This document shows, in pieces, positions 1 to 8,496 of a stretch of 64,000 nucleotides of DNA; the first letter of the stretch is position 1, and each line of letters begins with the position of its first letter. The stretch lies in the NCBI RefSeq assembly GCF_004916895.1, contig NZ_SNTZ01000011.1, forward strand, positions 1 through 64,000. The letters run 5' to 3'. A program made the position numbers and the translations under genes. This stretch comes from Flagellimonas alvinocaridis. Lineage in GTDB: Bacteria; Bacteroidota; Bacteroidia; Flavobacteriales; Flavobacteriaceae. The notes beneath the pieces are model-generated. The model had not been told where the DNA came from. It saw only the letters and a program-made list of their open reading frames with translations, and searched no databases.

Positions 1-2
1 TC

Positions 3-1148
3 ACGGAGGTGGACGGAAGCATCACCAACGAGATACAAAATTTGGCGAGCGTGCTGGGAGAGGGCAACAGCGCGGGCACATCCATTACGAACGTTACTGA
101 CCCGACCAATGCGCAGGACGCCGCCACGAAGAACTATGTTGACACGCAGATCACGGCGAACGCGGCCGATGGCTCGGAGACCATCGTGAACGCCGGTACG
201 GACATCAGTGTGAGCGGCACAGGCACCACTGGCGACCCCTACGTTGTGAACAGCACCTTCACCGAAGTGGACGGAAGCGTGACCAATGAGATCAATACCC
301 GCTTCGAGGTGAGTGGGGCGAACCTAGAGATAGAGGACAGCAACGGTACGTTACAGGTACCTTTGGCCAACTTGGGCAGCGACGACCAGACCTTGTCGGA
401 AGTACTCTCCGAGGGCAACAGCGCGGGCACATCCATAACGAACGTGACGGACCCGACCAATGCGCAGGACGCGGCCACGAAGAACTACGTGGACACGCAG
501 ATCACGGCCAACGCGGCCGATGGATCTGAGACCATCGTCAACGCCGGTACGGACATCAGTGTGAGCGGCACAGGCACCACTGGCGACCCCTATATCGTGA
601 ACAGCACCTTCACCGAGGTGGACGGTAGCGTGACCAATGAGATCAATACCCGCTTCGAGGTGAGTGGGGCCAACCTAGAGATAGAGGACAGCAACGGTAC
701 CCTTCAGGTAGCTTTGGCTGACATCAATATTGATCAAACTGCTTCAGATGTTGATTTGGATACATCGGTTGATTCAGATGGAGATGGTAGTTCGGAAACA
801 ACTGTTGAAGGGGCAATTCAGGCCATGTCGCCGATTGTCTCCAAAGCGGCTCGGATTTTTTATCCACCCTCTATCGCTGTTGATGCCTCAACAAATGGAG
901 TTGGTCTAACATTAAACCTATATGATCAGTATGTGGCACAATTTGGCACCCCTGCAGTTGCAAGTTTAGGAGCCCCAGCGGCAATACCAACCTATGGTGC
1001 AACGGATCTATACTATTATGTGACCTATGCAGACCCAGCAGTCTTTGATAATATGAGTATTGATGCAAGTGGTGAGCTTACCTATGATATCATTGGTCAG
1101 CCATCAGACTATAATGCATTGATTAATGTGGTTTTCGTTGTAAAATAA
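3..1148 (+). CDS. 3' end of a large repeat-built surface protein (partial)
   Basis: The reading frame is open to the left edge, so this is the C-terminal part of a longer protein. It is built from a 117-residue unit present about twice here; each unit contains DPTNAQDAATKNYVD, a motif seen in adhesin/tail-fibre-like repeats, and ends near SNGTLQV. After the repeats (about position 717) comes a unique tail of about 140 residues with a DxDxDG-like stretch and a Tyr-rich beta-type end (LYYYVTYADP). I see no type IX secretion C-terminal domain of the CHU_C kind. The repeats are GC-rich compared with the tail. It precedes a type IX substrate gene and a PorP/SprF gene, which suggests a cell-surface filament or adhesin. 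The function is inferred from context only. Confidence 0.75.
   Translation, partial: TEVDGSITNEIQNLASVLGEGNSAGTSITNVTDPTNAQDAATKNYVDTQITANAADGSETIVNAGTDISVSGTGTTGDPYVVNSTFTEVDGSVTNEINTRFEVSGANLEIEDSNGTLQVPLANLGSDDQTLSEVLSEGNSAGTSITNVTDPTNAQDAATKNYVDTQITANAADGSETIVNAGTDISVSGTGTTGDPYIVNSTFTEVDGSVTNEINTRFEVSGANLEIEDSNGTLQVALADINIDQTASDVDLDTSVDSDGDGSSETTVEGAIQAMSPIVSKAARIFYPPSIAVDASTNGVGLTLNLYDQYVAQFGTPAVASLGAPAAIPTYGATDLYYYVTYADPAVFDNMSIDASGELTYDIIGQPSDYNALINVVFVVK
61..717 (+). repeat. 351-bp tandem repeat within the surface protein gene
   Basis: Copy 1 begins at 61 and copy 2 at 412, an exact 351-bp offset (117 codons) that keeps frame. Copy 2 is cut short at about 717, where the unique tail starts, and part of another unit precedes 61. 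In the first 60 bases I count about three differences between copies. The repeat probably continues left of the window. Confidence 0.9.
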
Positions 1149-1171
1149 GAATGAGATAAAGACTGATCGAT

Positions 1172-3193
1172 TTGAACTCAAAAAACTTACATAGGTCTTT
1201 ATTTATTGGATTGTTCATCCTGTTTTTGGGGATGAACTTTGCAAACGCCCAGTTTTTGCTTCAAGCTCCCAATACGGGTGATGAAAATAACTACCAATGG
1301 TTTGAAGCTTCCGATTTGGGTACAGTTCTTGGAACAAATTCTTTTTACGAAGCAACCCAACCCGGTGTTTATTTTGCAACGTACGATGGTACTCTTTGTG
1401 GATCTAATGCCACGGGATATTTTATTTTAACAGAATGTGAAGCGCCAAACAATGAAGTTACCTTGGATATTTCTGCCAGTGTGCCTTCAGGAGCTACAGT
1501 GAGTTGGAGTCCATCACTGAGTGGAGATCAAACCCGACCAACAGTTACAAGTACCCAAAGTGTGATACGGTATACGGCTACCATTACTAAAGTAGGAAAC
1601 AGTAGTGAGTTACCACGGTTTACGGTGGTTTGTATGAGTCAGGCGGCTACATTGGTTGATGACTTAATCGTAGTCAATGAAGATGAATCTATTCAAGCGC
1701 CCATTTTTGACAATGATTCTGATTTGCCATCTACAGGTACCCTTACCACAACGAACCCTACAAACGGTACTGTCAACATTGATGATAATGGCACACCCAA
1801 TGACCCATCAGATGATAATGTAACATATATTCCTAATCCTGACTTTAATGGAAGTGATAGTTTTGATTACACCATCTGTAACACCTTAGGAGATTGTAGT
1901 ACTGCTACGGTGACTGTTGATGTGCTTCCAATTGTGGATACCAATGATGACTCGGTTTCAACAGATCAAGGAGTTGATGTGGCTATTTCATGGAGAGGAA
2001 ATGATAATGACATTCCAACTATAGGAACTATTACTGCTACTGATCCATCCAATGGATCTATCCAACTAAATGATAATGGCACCACGAACAATCCATCGGA
2101 TGACAATATTACCTACATACCCAATCCGGGTTATATAGGGACAGATTCTTTCGAATACACCGTTTGCGATGACAATGGACATTGTGATACGGCCACAATC
2201 ACAGTGATTGTAAACTCTTCTGGAGTTGATTTGGATAGCGATGGGGATGGTATTGTGGATAGTTTTGAGGACCTCAATGCTGATAACGACAATGATCCAT
2301 CTACCAACCCAACAGATACCGATGAGGATGGTATTCCAGATTACTTGGATATAGATAGTGATAATGATGGTATCCCAGATAATATTGAGGCACAACCTGC
2401 ATTGGGGTATATTCCACCAAGCTCGGTTGATGTCAATGGAAATGGATTGGACGATGCCTATGAAAATGATGGGAATATTGGTTTGATTCCTCAAGATTCC
2501 GATAATGACGGTATTCCAGATTATGTGGATACAGATAGTGATGATGACAATGTTCCAGATATTATTGAGGGCCACGATATGAACCAAGACGGCATTGCCG
2601 ATATAACACTCATAGGTTCCGATAAAGACAATGACGGTCTTGACGATGCCTTTGAAGGCAGTACGGTCATCGATTTGGATGTCAATGATGAAATTGATGA
2701 CCCTAGCTCAGATCTTTTGGATACGGATTCTGATGGTATCCCAGATTTTAGGGATTCTGATGATGATGATGATGGTATTGAAACCATTGATGAGGATTTG
2801 GATTTGGATGGCAACTATGCCAATGACGATTCCGATGAAGACGGAATACCCAACTATTTGGATGCTGATTTGGGTGAAACAACTGCCGAAGCCATTGATG
2901 TGATCAACGTTATCACTCCCAATGGGGATGGAGTACACGACGTATTGGCCATTAACGGTATTGAAGATTATCCAAACAACACGGTCAGGATCTATAACCG
3001 ATGGGGGGTAATGGTCTTCCAGACCAAGTCCTATAATACTACTGGAAATGTTTTTGACGGTACTTCCCAAGGTAGGGTAACGGTCGATCAAGACAACAAG
3101 CTTCCTGTGGGTACCTATTTCTACGTCATTGATTATCAGGATCAAGGTGGAAACATGAAGCAACTCTCAGGATACATATACATTAACAGATAA
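1172..3193 (+). CDS. Secreted TSP3-repeat protein with gliding-type (type IX, CHU_C) C-terminal domain
   Basis: The start is TTG, chosen because an in-frame stop lies at 1157 and a clear signal peptide follows (hydrophobic core FIGLFILFLG, cleavage after ANA). Two cadherin/Ig-like units of about 90 residues follow (each with NDNGT/DDNGT, PSDDN and YIPNP). Next is a long acidic stretch of thrombospondin type 3 calcium-binding repeats (DSDNDGIPD and variants). The last 90 residues (ITPNGDGVHD, then VRIYNRWGVMVF, then PVGTYFYVIDY) are a gliding-motility-associated C-terminal domain, a type B sorting signal of the type IX secretion system. It is thus predicted to cross the outer membrane and act at the surface. 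The next gene, 2 bp downstream, is a PorP/SprF protein; type B substrates are commonly paired with such partners. Confidence 0.88.
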   Translation: MNSKNLHRSLFIGLFILFLGMNFANAQFLLQAPNTGDENNYQWFEASDLGTVLGTNSFYEATQPGVYFATYDGTLCGSNATGYFILTECEAPNNEVTLDISASVPSGATVSWSPSLSGDQTRPTVTSTQSVIRYTATITKVGNSSELPRFTVVCMSQAATLVDDLIVVNEDESIQAPIFDNDSDLPSTGTLTTTNPTNGTVNIDDNGTPNDPSDDNVTYIPNPDFNGSDSFDYTICNTLGDCSTATVTVDVLPIVDTNDDSVSTDQGVDVAISWRGNDNDIPTIGTITATDPSNGSIQLNDNGTTNNPSDDNITYIPNPGYIGTDSFEYTVCDDNGHCDTATITVIVNSSGVDLDSDGDGIVDSFEDLNADNDNDPSTNPTDTDEDGIPDYLDIDSDNDGIPDNIEAQPALGYIPPSSVDVNGNGLDDAYENDGNIGLIPQDSDNDGIPDYVDTDSDDDNVPDIIEGHDMNQDGIADITLIGSDKDNDGLDDAFEGSTVIDLDVNDEIDDPSSDLLDTDSDGIPDFRDSDDDDDGIETIDEDLDLDGNYANDDSDEDGIPNYLDADLGETTAEAIDVINVITPNGDGVHDVLAINGIEDYPNNTVRIYNRWGVMVFQTKSYNTTGNVFDGTSQGRVTVDQDNKLPVGTYFYVIDYQDQGGNMKQLSGYIYINR

Positions 3194-3195
3194 AC

Positions 3196-4152
3196 ATGGT
3201 TACTGTGGAGATAAAACATATTCTAAGGAACGTACAGAAACTATCGACCCTACTTTTTCTGGTTGTTGTGGGAACGGTCCATGCGCAGCAAGATGCACAG
3301 TATACCCAGTACATGTACAATACGGTAAGTGTTAACCCGGCTTATGCAGGTTCGCGGGGGCATTTGAGCATCGCGGCACTATATAGGAACCAATGGTTAG
3401 GGCTTGATGGAGCTCCTGAAACACAGACCCTCAACATTCATACACCTATGGGTTACCGAGGAGTTGGATTGGGAATCTCTGTTGTGAACGATAAAATTGG
3501 ACCCACTTCGGAAACCTATTTTGATGTGGACTTTTCCTATACGATCCAAACCTCTTTTGAGGGTAAGTTGAGTTTTGGTCTTAAGGCCAGTGCACACATG
3601 TTGGACATTCGCTATTCAGAATTGGATGAGTTTGAAATAGACCCACAGCTGCAGTCCCAGCAGGATATTCAAAACAAATTTTCTCCAAATATTGGAGCTG
3701 GCGTATATTACCATACGGACAGGTTTTATGCAGGTCTTTCGGCTCCAAGGATTTTGGAAACCACCCACTTTGATGAATCCTCGGTATCTACGGCCAAGGA
3801 GCAAATCAACCTATATGCCATCACAGGTTATGTCTGGGACTTAAACCCTTTCTTAAAGTTTAAACCCACTCTTTTGACCAAGGTGGTTCAAGGTGCACCC
3901 TTACAGCTAGACCTTTCCGCCAATTTTATGCTGAATGAGCGGTTCATTGGAGGGGTTGCCTATAGGTGGGATGCTGCTTTCAGCGGACTGTTTGGTTTTA
4001 TGGTTTCCGATCAGTTGATGATAGGACTCGCCTATGATCGTGAGATTACCGAATTGGGTGCAGCTACATTTAACGATGGTTCTTTTGAGGTTATTCTTCG
4101 GTACGACTTCCGAAGAAACATTGGGAATCTAAAATCCCCACGCTTCTTTTAG
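3196..4152 (+). CDS. PorP/SprF family type IX secretion system membrane protein
   Basis: This is a 318-residue protein with an N-terminal signal (LLFLVVVGTVHAQ) followed by the family hallmark QDAQYTQYMYNTVSVNPAYAGSRG near residues 32-54. The rest is an alternating beta-barrel-like sequence ending in an aromatic outer-membrane-type C-terminus (LKSPRFF). SprF is known to be needed for surface delivery of the adhesin SprB, and paralogs sit beside genes with CHU_C domains. Its place 2 bp after such a gene makes that protein, and perhaps the upstream repeat protein, its likely client. The specific client is inferred. Confidence 0.92.
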   Translation: MVTVEIKHILRNVQKLSTLLFLVVVGTVHAQQDAQYTQYMYNTVSVNPAYAGSRGHLSIAALYRNQWLGLDGAPETQTLNIHTPMGYRGVGLGISVVNDKIGPTSETYFDVDFSYTIQTSFEGKLSFGLKASAHMLDIRYSELDEFEIDPQLQSQQDIQNKFSPNIGAGVYYHTDRFYAGLSAPRILETTHFDESSVSTAKEQINLYAITGYVWDLNPFLKFKPTLLTKVVQGAPLQLDLSANFMLNERFIGGVAYRWDAAFSGLFGFMVSDQLMIGLAYDREITELGAATFNDGSFEVILRYDFRRNIGNLKSPRFF

Positions 4153-4208
4153 GAACAATTTAGAACCCTTAGCCCCATAAATTCCTACAAAGGTCATATT
4201 TTTACCTC

Positions 4209-4742
4209 ATGGAAGAGGAAAAAGTGATTTTGGTAAATGAGGCGGATGAACCTATTGGCCTTATGCCCAAAATGGAAGCGCATGAAAAAGCATTGCTACA
4301 TAGGGCTTTTTCAGTTTTCGTGATGAATGATAAGGGAGAAACCATGCTCCAACAACGTGCCAAAGACAAGTACCATTCCCCTTTGCTGTGGACAAATACC
4401 TGCTGTAGTCACCAACGTGACGGTGAGAGTAATATTGAGGCCGGTAAACGCAGACTTATGGAAGAAATGGGGTTTCAAACGGAGTTAAAAGAACTGTTTT
4501 CCTTTGTCTACAAAGCCCCTTTTGATAATGGACTTACCGAACATGAATTTGATCATGTGATGATGGGTTCCTACAACGATTCTCCCAATATCAACCCAGA
4601 GGAAGTGGCCGATTGGAAATGGATGCGGCCATCAGATATCAAAAAAGATATAGCAGTACAGCCAGAGCAGTATACCGCATGGTTCAAGATTATTTTTGAA
4701 CGTTTCTATGACCATTTGATGAAAAATCCCCAGACAAAATGA
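4209..4742 (+). CDS. idi: Isopentenyl-diphosphate delta-isomerase, type 1 (Nudix)
   Basis: It interconverts IPP and DMAPP, the C5 building blocks of isoprenoids, in the cytosol. The protein is 177 residues, a normal family length. The catalytic cysteine region is WTNTCCSHQ (Cys66 aligns with the usual nucleophile), followed by a Nudix-like helix at about 72-88 (EAGKRRLMEEMG) and the metal/acid-base pair in TEHEFDH (Glu111, Glu113). The stop overlaps the next start by 4 bp (ATGA), so it is translationally coupled to the QueD-family gene. IPP isomerisation feeds the carotenoid genes at 45.7-48.5 kb as well as quinones. Confidence 0.95.
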   Translation: MEEEKVILVNEADEPIGLMPKMEAHEKALLHRAFSVFVMNDKGETMLQQRAKDKYHSPLLWTNTCCSHQRDGESNIEAGKRRLMEEMGFQTELKELFSFVYKAPFDNGLTEHEFDHVMMGSYNDSPNINPEEVADWKWMRPSDIKKDIAVQPEQYTAWFKIIFERFYDHLMKNPQTK

Positions 4743-5146
4743 AAGTCAAGGTAAGCAGAAAGGCTAATTTTAATGCGGCCCACCGATTGCACAGACCTGA
4801 TTGGGATGAGCAGAAGAACCAAGCAATTTTTGGAAAATGCAACAATCCCCGTTATCATGGGCATAATTATGACCTTATTGTAAGTATTACGGGGGAGATT
4901 GATCAGGAAACTGGTTTTGTAATGGATTTAAAAGTGCTCAAAGATTTGATCAAGGAGCATGTGGAAGAGGCTTTGGACCACAAAAACCTAAATGCTGATG
5001 TTCCTGAGTTCAAGGAACTCAACCCAACTGCGGAGAATATTGCCGTGGTTATTTGGAATAAACTCAGGCCCTACATAGACCAGGCCAATGAATTGGAAGT
5101 GGTACTCTATGAAACGCCGCGTAATTTTGTAACCTATTCAGGATAA
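4739..5146 (+). CDS. queD: 6-carboxytetrahydropterin synthase / PTPS-family protein
   Basis: It acts on 7,8-dihydroneopterin triphosphate. In bacteria the usual product is 6-carboxytetrahydropterin for queuosine synthesis, but some members make pyruvoyl-tetrahydropterin. The zinc ligands are visible as His15 (NAAHRL) and His40/His42 (YHGHNY). The cysteine of the CxxxxxHGH arrangement is Cys34, and the DH pair is at 80-81. Length is 135 residues. It overlaps idi by 4 bp and is followed after 1 bp by manA. The exact product (QueD or PTPS) cannot be decided from sequence alone. Confidence 0.88.
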   Translation: MKVKVSRKANFNAAHRLHRPDWDEQKNQAIFGKCNNPRYHGHNYDLIVSITGEIDQETGFVMDLKVLKDLIKEHVEEALDHKNLNADVPEFKELNPTAENIAVVIWNKLRPYIDQANELEVVLYETPRNFVTYSG

Positions 5147-5147
5147 C

Positions 5148-6116
5148 ATGGATTTATACCCTTTAAAGTTCAAGCCCATTCTCAAGGAACGTCTTTGGGG
5201 AGGAACAAAACTCAGAGACGTACTCAACAAACCCATAGAGAGTGATATTACTGGGGAAAGTTGGGAACTTTCTGGGGTTAGTGGGGATATTTCCGAAGTG
5301 GCCAATGGGACTTTGCAGGGAACCTCACTTCAGGAATTGATAACGCTTCACGGTGAAAGCCTCTTGGGAAAAAGTGTGGTGGAACGGTTTAGGAATGAAT
5401 TCCCCATTTTGATAAAATTCATAGACGCCAAGCAAGACCTATCCATTCAATTGCATCCCAATGATGCATTGGCCAAGAGAAGACATAATTCCTTTGGAAA
5501 AACAGAGATGTGGTACATAATGGATGCCAATCCCGGTTCCCAATTGATCGTGGGTTTCAATAAAGATGTTGAGAAAACGGAATATATTGAAAGCCTTGAG
5601 TCTGGCAACCTTTTGAATTTGATGAATTATGAAGAGGTCAATGAAGGCGACACCTTTTTCATCAATACCGGAAAAATACATGCTATAGGAGCAGGGGTGT
5701 TGTTGGCTGAGATTCAGCAAACTTCTGACATTACCTATCGGGTCTATGATTTTGACCGAAGGGACAAGGATGGTAATCTAAGGGAACTGCACACTAGTTT
5801 GGCCATAGATGCTATTGATTATGAACAGAAAAACGATTTTAAGGTTAATTATCAAAAGTATAAGGATGTAACCAATGCCATGGTGGACTGCCCTTATTTT
5901 AAGACGAACTTTTTAGACTTGTCCAAAAACATTGGGCTAGATGTGTCGCAAAGAGATTCGTTCATCATTTACATGTGTGTTGGCGGGGAAGCAAAGATTT
6001 CCAACGACTGGGGCACCACTGACATTAAAAAGGGGGAGACGGTCTTGATTGGTGCTTCCAGTAGCAACATAAATATAGATACCAAAGGGGCTAAACTTTT
6101 GGAAGTTACCATTTAA
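5148..6116 (+). CDS. manA: Mannose-6-phosphate isomerase, class I
   Basis: It is a cytosolic zinc enzyme converting mannose-6-phosphate and fructose-6-phosphate, linking glycolysis with GDP-mannose and surface sugars. Zinc ligands are recognisable as Gln101 and His103 (SIQLHPND), Glu120 (KTEMW) and His178 (TGKIHAIGAG). The conserved arginine lies in TYRVYDFDR at about 198. The protein is 322 residues, typical of the short class I form found in Firmicutes and Bacteroidetes. It starts 1 bp after the QueD gene, forming an idi-queD-manA operon. Confidence 0.93.
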   Translation: MDLYPLKFKPILKERLWGGTKLRDVLNKPIESDITGESWELSGVSGDISEVANGTLQGTSLQELITLHGESLLGKSVVERFRNEFPILIKFIDAKQDLSIQLHPNDALAKRRHNSFGKTEMWYIMDANPGSQLIVGFNKDVEKTEYIESLESGNLLNLMNYEEVNEGDTFFINTGKIHAIGAGVLLAEIQQTSDITYRVYDFDRRDKDGNLRELHTSLAIDAIDYEQKNDFKVNYQKYKDVTNAMVDCPYFKTNFLDLSKNIGLDVSQRDSFIIYMCVGGEAKISNDWGTTDIKKGETVLIGASSSNINIDTKGAKLLEVTI

Positions 6117-6141
6117 TAGTACCTTTATAAAAAACAGCGGT

Positions 6142-6414
6142 ATGCCAAGTATACGTGATTTAAAAAAGGATGTCAACTTTGTCTTGGGAGACATCATAGA
6201 AGCAGTCTACATTTGGGAGGCAGGCTCGGATAACAAGGAATCCGAAGAGGGAACGGTCATTATTGACAAGGCCATTGAAGCTTTTGATGAGCTCATGGAC
6301 AAAATCAACCAAAAAAATGTTGAGGACCAAAAAGCACATTTTAGGAGTGTGCGGGCCCAACTCGAGGAAAAGGCCACACAGTTGGTCAATGATTTGAACA
6401 GTCTTGCCAGTTAG
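6142..6414 (+). CDS. Small helical protein of unknown function
   Basis: This 90-residue protein has no signal or membrane segment and looks almost wholly helical, with coiled-coil-like heptads in its C-terminal half (about residues 55-90). I do not recognise a named family. It starts 25 bp after manA on the same strand, so it probably shares that transcript. Its stop abuts the convergent DUF4369 gene with no gap. Coding is supported by normal codon use and by filling the space exactly between neighbours. Confidence 0.7.
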   Translation: MPSIRDLKKDVNFVLGDIIEAVYIWEAGSDNKESEEGTVIIDKAIEAFDELMDKINQKNVEDQKAHFRSVRAQLEEKATQLVNDLNSLAS

Positions 6415-7113
6415 TTAATCCTGCTTGCTTAGAAAGTCCTGGAACACCTTTCCGTATTTGGATGTGGCTACTTCGGGCGTAAGGGCGTTATATACAGAAT
6501 CCAAATATTTAGGGTTGGCATCGCTTGCCTCTGCCATCATAATATATGGAGTGGCATAGGAGTCTCCATTGTTCAAACCAAAGTTTAGTGCGTATCTGTA
6601 TCGTCTTACCAAATTAATGTCCGCTAGTTTTTGAAGCGAATCCAAGGCTGTTGAATCTCCTTGAAACTCAGGTAACGAAGCCTGCTGGGCCAGTGCAATG
6701 TCCCTGATGTTGAATTTGGATATCATCTCATTGAATTCCGAAAACTTATCATGCGATGCAGAACCAGAAATCTTTGGGTCGGTATCAAATGTCTTCCATG
6801 TGGTATTTATGGTAATCTGACCTGGTTCACCAAAAAAGGTGATTCGGTCATTGATATCGTTATTGTCTTGTTTTTTCAAGTAGAGGTAAAAAATGTCGGG
6901 ACTTTCCAATTCCTCCGAAAAAGTGAATGCCCCATCACCCTCAATTTCCAAGGAATCCAATGCCACAAGCGTTGAATCCTTGAACTGTTGTAGGTAAAGG
7001 GTCCCTTTTTTCAATCCTTTTACATTTCCAGAAATCGTCATGGTGCTTTCTGTGTTTTTTTCACAGGACAGCACCAACATTCCCAATGACAATACAAATA
7101 GTAACCTCTTCAT
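6415..7113 (-). CDS. DUF4369-domain lipoprotein
   Basis: It has a lipoprotein signal with a lipobox at LVLSC (Cys17), so it is probably anchored to a membrane in the cell envelope. Residues about 25-125 match the DUF4369 pattern seen at the N-terminus of Bacteroidetes thioredoxin-like proteins (GNVKGLKKGTLYLQQF, then a beta-sandwich). Here the thioredoxin domain is missing and a helical C-terminal half follows. No CxxC is present. The function is unknown. Confidence 0.82.
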   Translation of the reverse strand: MKRLLFVLSLGMLVLSCEKNTESTMTISGNVKGLKKGTLYLQQFKDSTLVALDSLEIEGDGAFTFSEELESPDIFYLYLKKQDNNDINDRITFFGEPGQITINTTWKTFDTDPKISGSASHDKFSEFNEMISKFNIRDIALAQQASLPEFQGDSTALDSLQKLADINLVRRYRYALNFGLNNGDSYATPYIMMAEASDANPKYLDSVYNALTPEVATSKYGKVFQDFLSKQD

Positions 7114-7159
7114 GGATAAAAATTTTGCAGGGCAAATATCAAATAATCTTCTGAAATAT

Positions 7160-8422
7160 TTAAACTTTGGAGGCGACTTCCATCAACAAAGCACATAAAT
7201 AAGCCCCTGCGGTACCCACTACATACCCAAAAACGGCCAAAAGAATCCCCACAGAAGTAAGTGAAGGATGGAACTCTGCCGCAACAACTGGCGCTGAAGC
7301 CGCTCCTCCAACATTCGCCTGACTTCCCACTGCAAGGAAAAAGTAGGGGGCCTTGATGAGTTTGGCCACTAAAATTAGAAGACTTGCATGAATGGCCATC
7401 CAGATCAACCCAATGGCAATGAGTCCTGGGTTTTCCAAAACTTTGCCCAAATCCATTTTCATACCAATGGTGGCCACCAATATGTAAATGAACATTCCCC
7501 CAATCTTGCTGGCTCCGGCACCTTCATAGGTCTTGGCCTTGGTAAAAGACAGTCCAATGCCAATGGCGGTTGCAAACACTACCATCCACAGGAACTCGGA
7601 ACCTAAGGAAGAGAGAATTTTTTGTTTGTTTCGGATGACTTCAAAATTATCTTGTAAGAATCCTGCAAAATGGGTTCCTAGAAAATGGGCAATTCCAACT
7701 CCGGTGAAGGCGAAGAATAGCATCATTATAAAATCCGGAAGTGTTGTAACACGTGCAATTTTATCAGTATAAGTTGATACTTTTTTCTTAAGTTCTTCAA
7801 TGGACGAACTGTCTGCCTTGAGCCAACGATCTATTTGTTTGGTTTTACCAATGCCCAAGAGAAGAATCGCCATCCATAAATTGGCTACTACAATATCAAT
7901 CAACACCATACCGCCATAGTTCTCCTGGTTGTAATTGAATACTTCCAGCATGGCCGCTTGATTGGCACCACCACCGATCCAACTCCCAGCAATGGTGGCA
8001 AGACCTCGCCAAACAGCGTCAAAGCCACTTCCACCAACCGTTTCGGGAGAAAATATGGAAACAATAAGAATAGCCACAGGTCCACCAAGGATAATGCCTG
8101 CAGTACCTGTAAGAAACATAATCAATGCTTTGGAACCCAAATTGGCAATTGCTTTAAGATCTATGCTCAAAGTCATCAATATTAAGGCAGCAGGCAATAA
8201 ATACCTACTGGCCACATAGTAAGTCTGGGAAGAGGATTCATCCACGATACCCAAACTTGCCAGAATGGCAGGGAGTAAATAGCACATAAGTACTGTGGGT
8301 ACAATGGAGTAGAATTTCTTCCAAAAACCAGTATTCAAGGATGAGGTGTAAAAGACAAAACCGAGGCAGAGACAGAGTAGTCCAAAGATGACCGTGTCTT
8401 CGGTCAAGGGTAGTTGATCCAT
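7160..8422 (-). CDS. DUF819-family integral membrane protein
   Basis: This 420-residue protein has about ten to twelve hydrophobic segments and glycine-rich helices (GSWIGGGANQAAM at about 140, GSQANVGGAASAPVVA near the C-terminus). These match the DUF819 (YjcL-like) family of predicted transporters. The substrate is not known for the family. It lies 46 bp upstream, in the transcription sense, of the DUF4369 lipoprotein and may be cotranscribed with it. It is probably an inner-membrane protein. Confidence 0.85.
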   Translation of the reverse strand: MDQLPLTEDTVIFGLLCLCLGFVFYTSSLNTGFWKKFYSIVPTVLMCYLLPAILASLGIVDESSSQTYYVASRYLLPAALILMTLSIDLKAIANLGSKALIMFLTGTAGIILGGPVAILIVSIFSPETVGGSGFDAVWRGLATIAGSWIGGGANQAAMLEVFNYNQENYGGMVLIDIVVANLWMAILLLGIGKTKQIDRWLKADSSSIEELKKKVSTYTDKIARVTTLPDFIMMLFFAFTGVGIAHFLGTHFAGFLQDNFEVIRNKQKILSSLGSEFLWMVVFATAIGIGLSFTKAKTYEGAGASKIGGMFIYILVATIGMKMDLGKVLENPGLIAIGLIWMAIHASLLILVAKLIKAPYFFLAVGSQANVGGAASAPVVAAEFHPSLTSVGILLAVFGYVVGTAGAYLCALLMEVASKV

Positions 8423-8496
8423 AGAATTAAAATAGCGATAGCCCCAAATATAGGAAAATCAAAAATGGTCGTGGGCAAACCTTATCCTTACCTTGA

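Noticed and set aside
2066..2587. 173-codon minus-strand open frame within the TSP3 gene
   Set aside because: It arises from the low-complexity GAT-rich repeat read on the other strand; isoleucine-rich with no domain.
2230..2870. Possible CRISPR-like or direct DNA repeats in the TSP3 region
   Set aside because: The repetition follows codons for DxDxDG calcium-binding repeats and has no regular spacers.
4197..4204. TATTTTTA just before idi as a promoter -7 box
   Set aside because: It lacks the final G of TAnnTTTG and has no -33 element at the proper distance; too weak to list.
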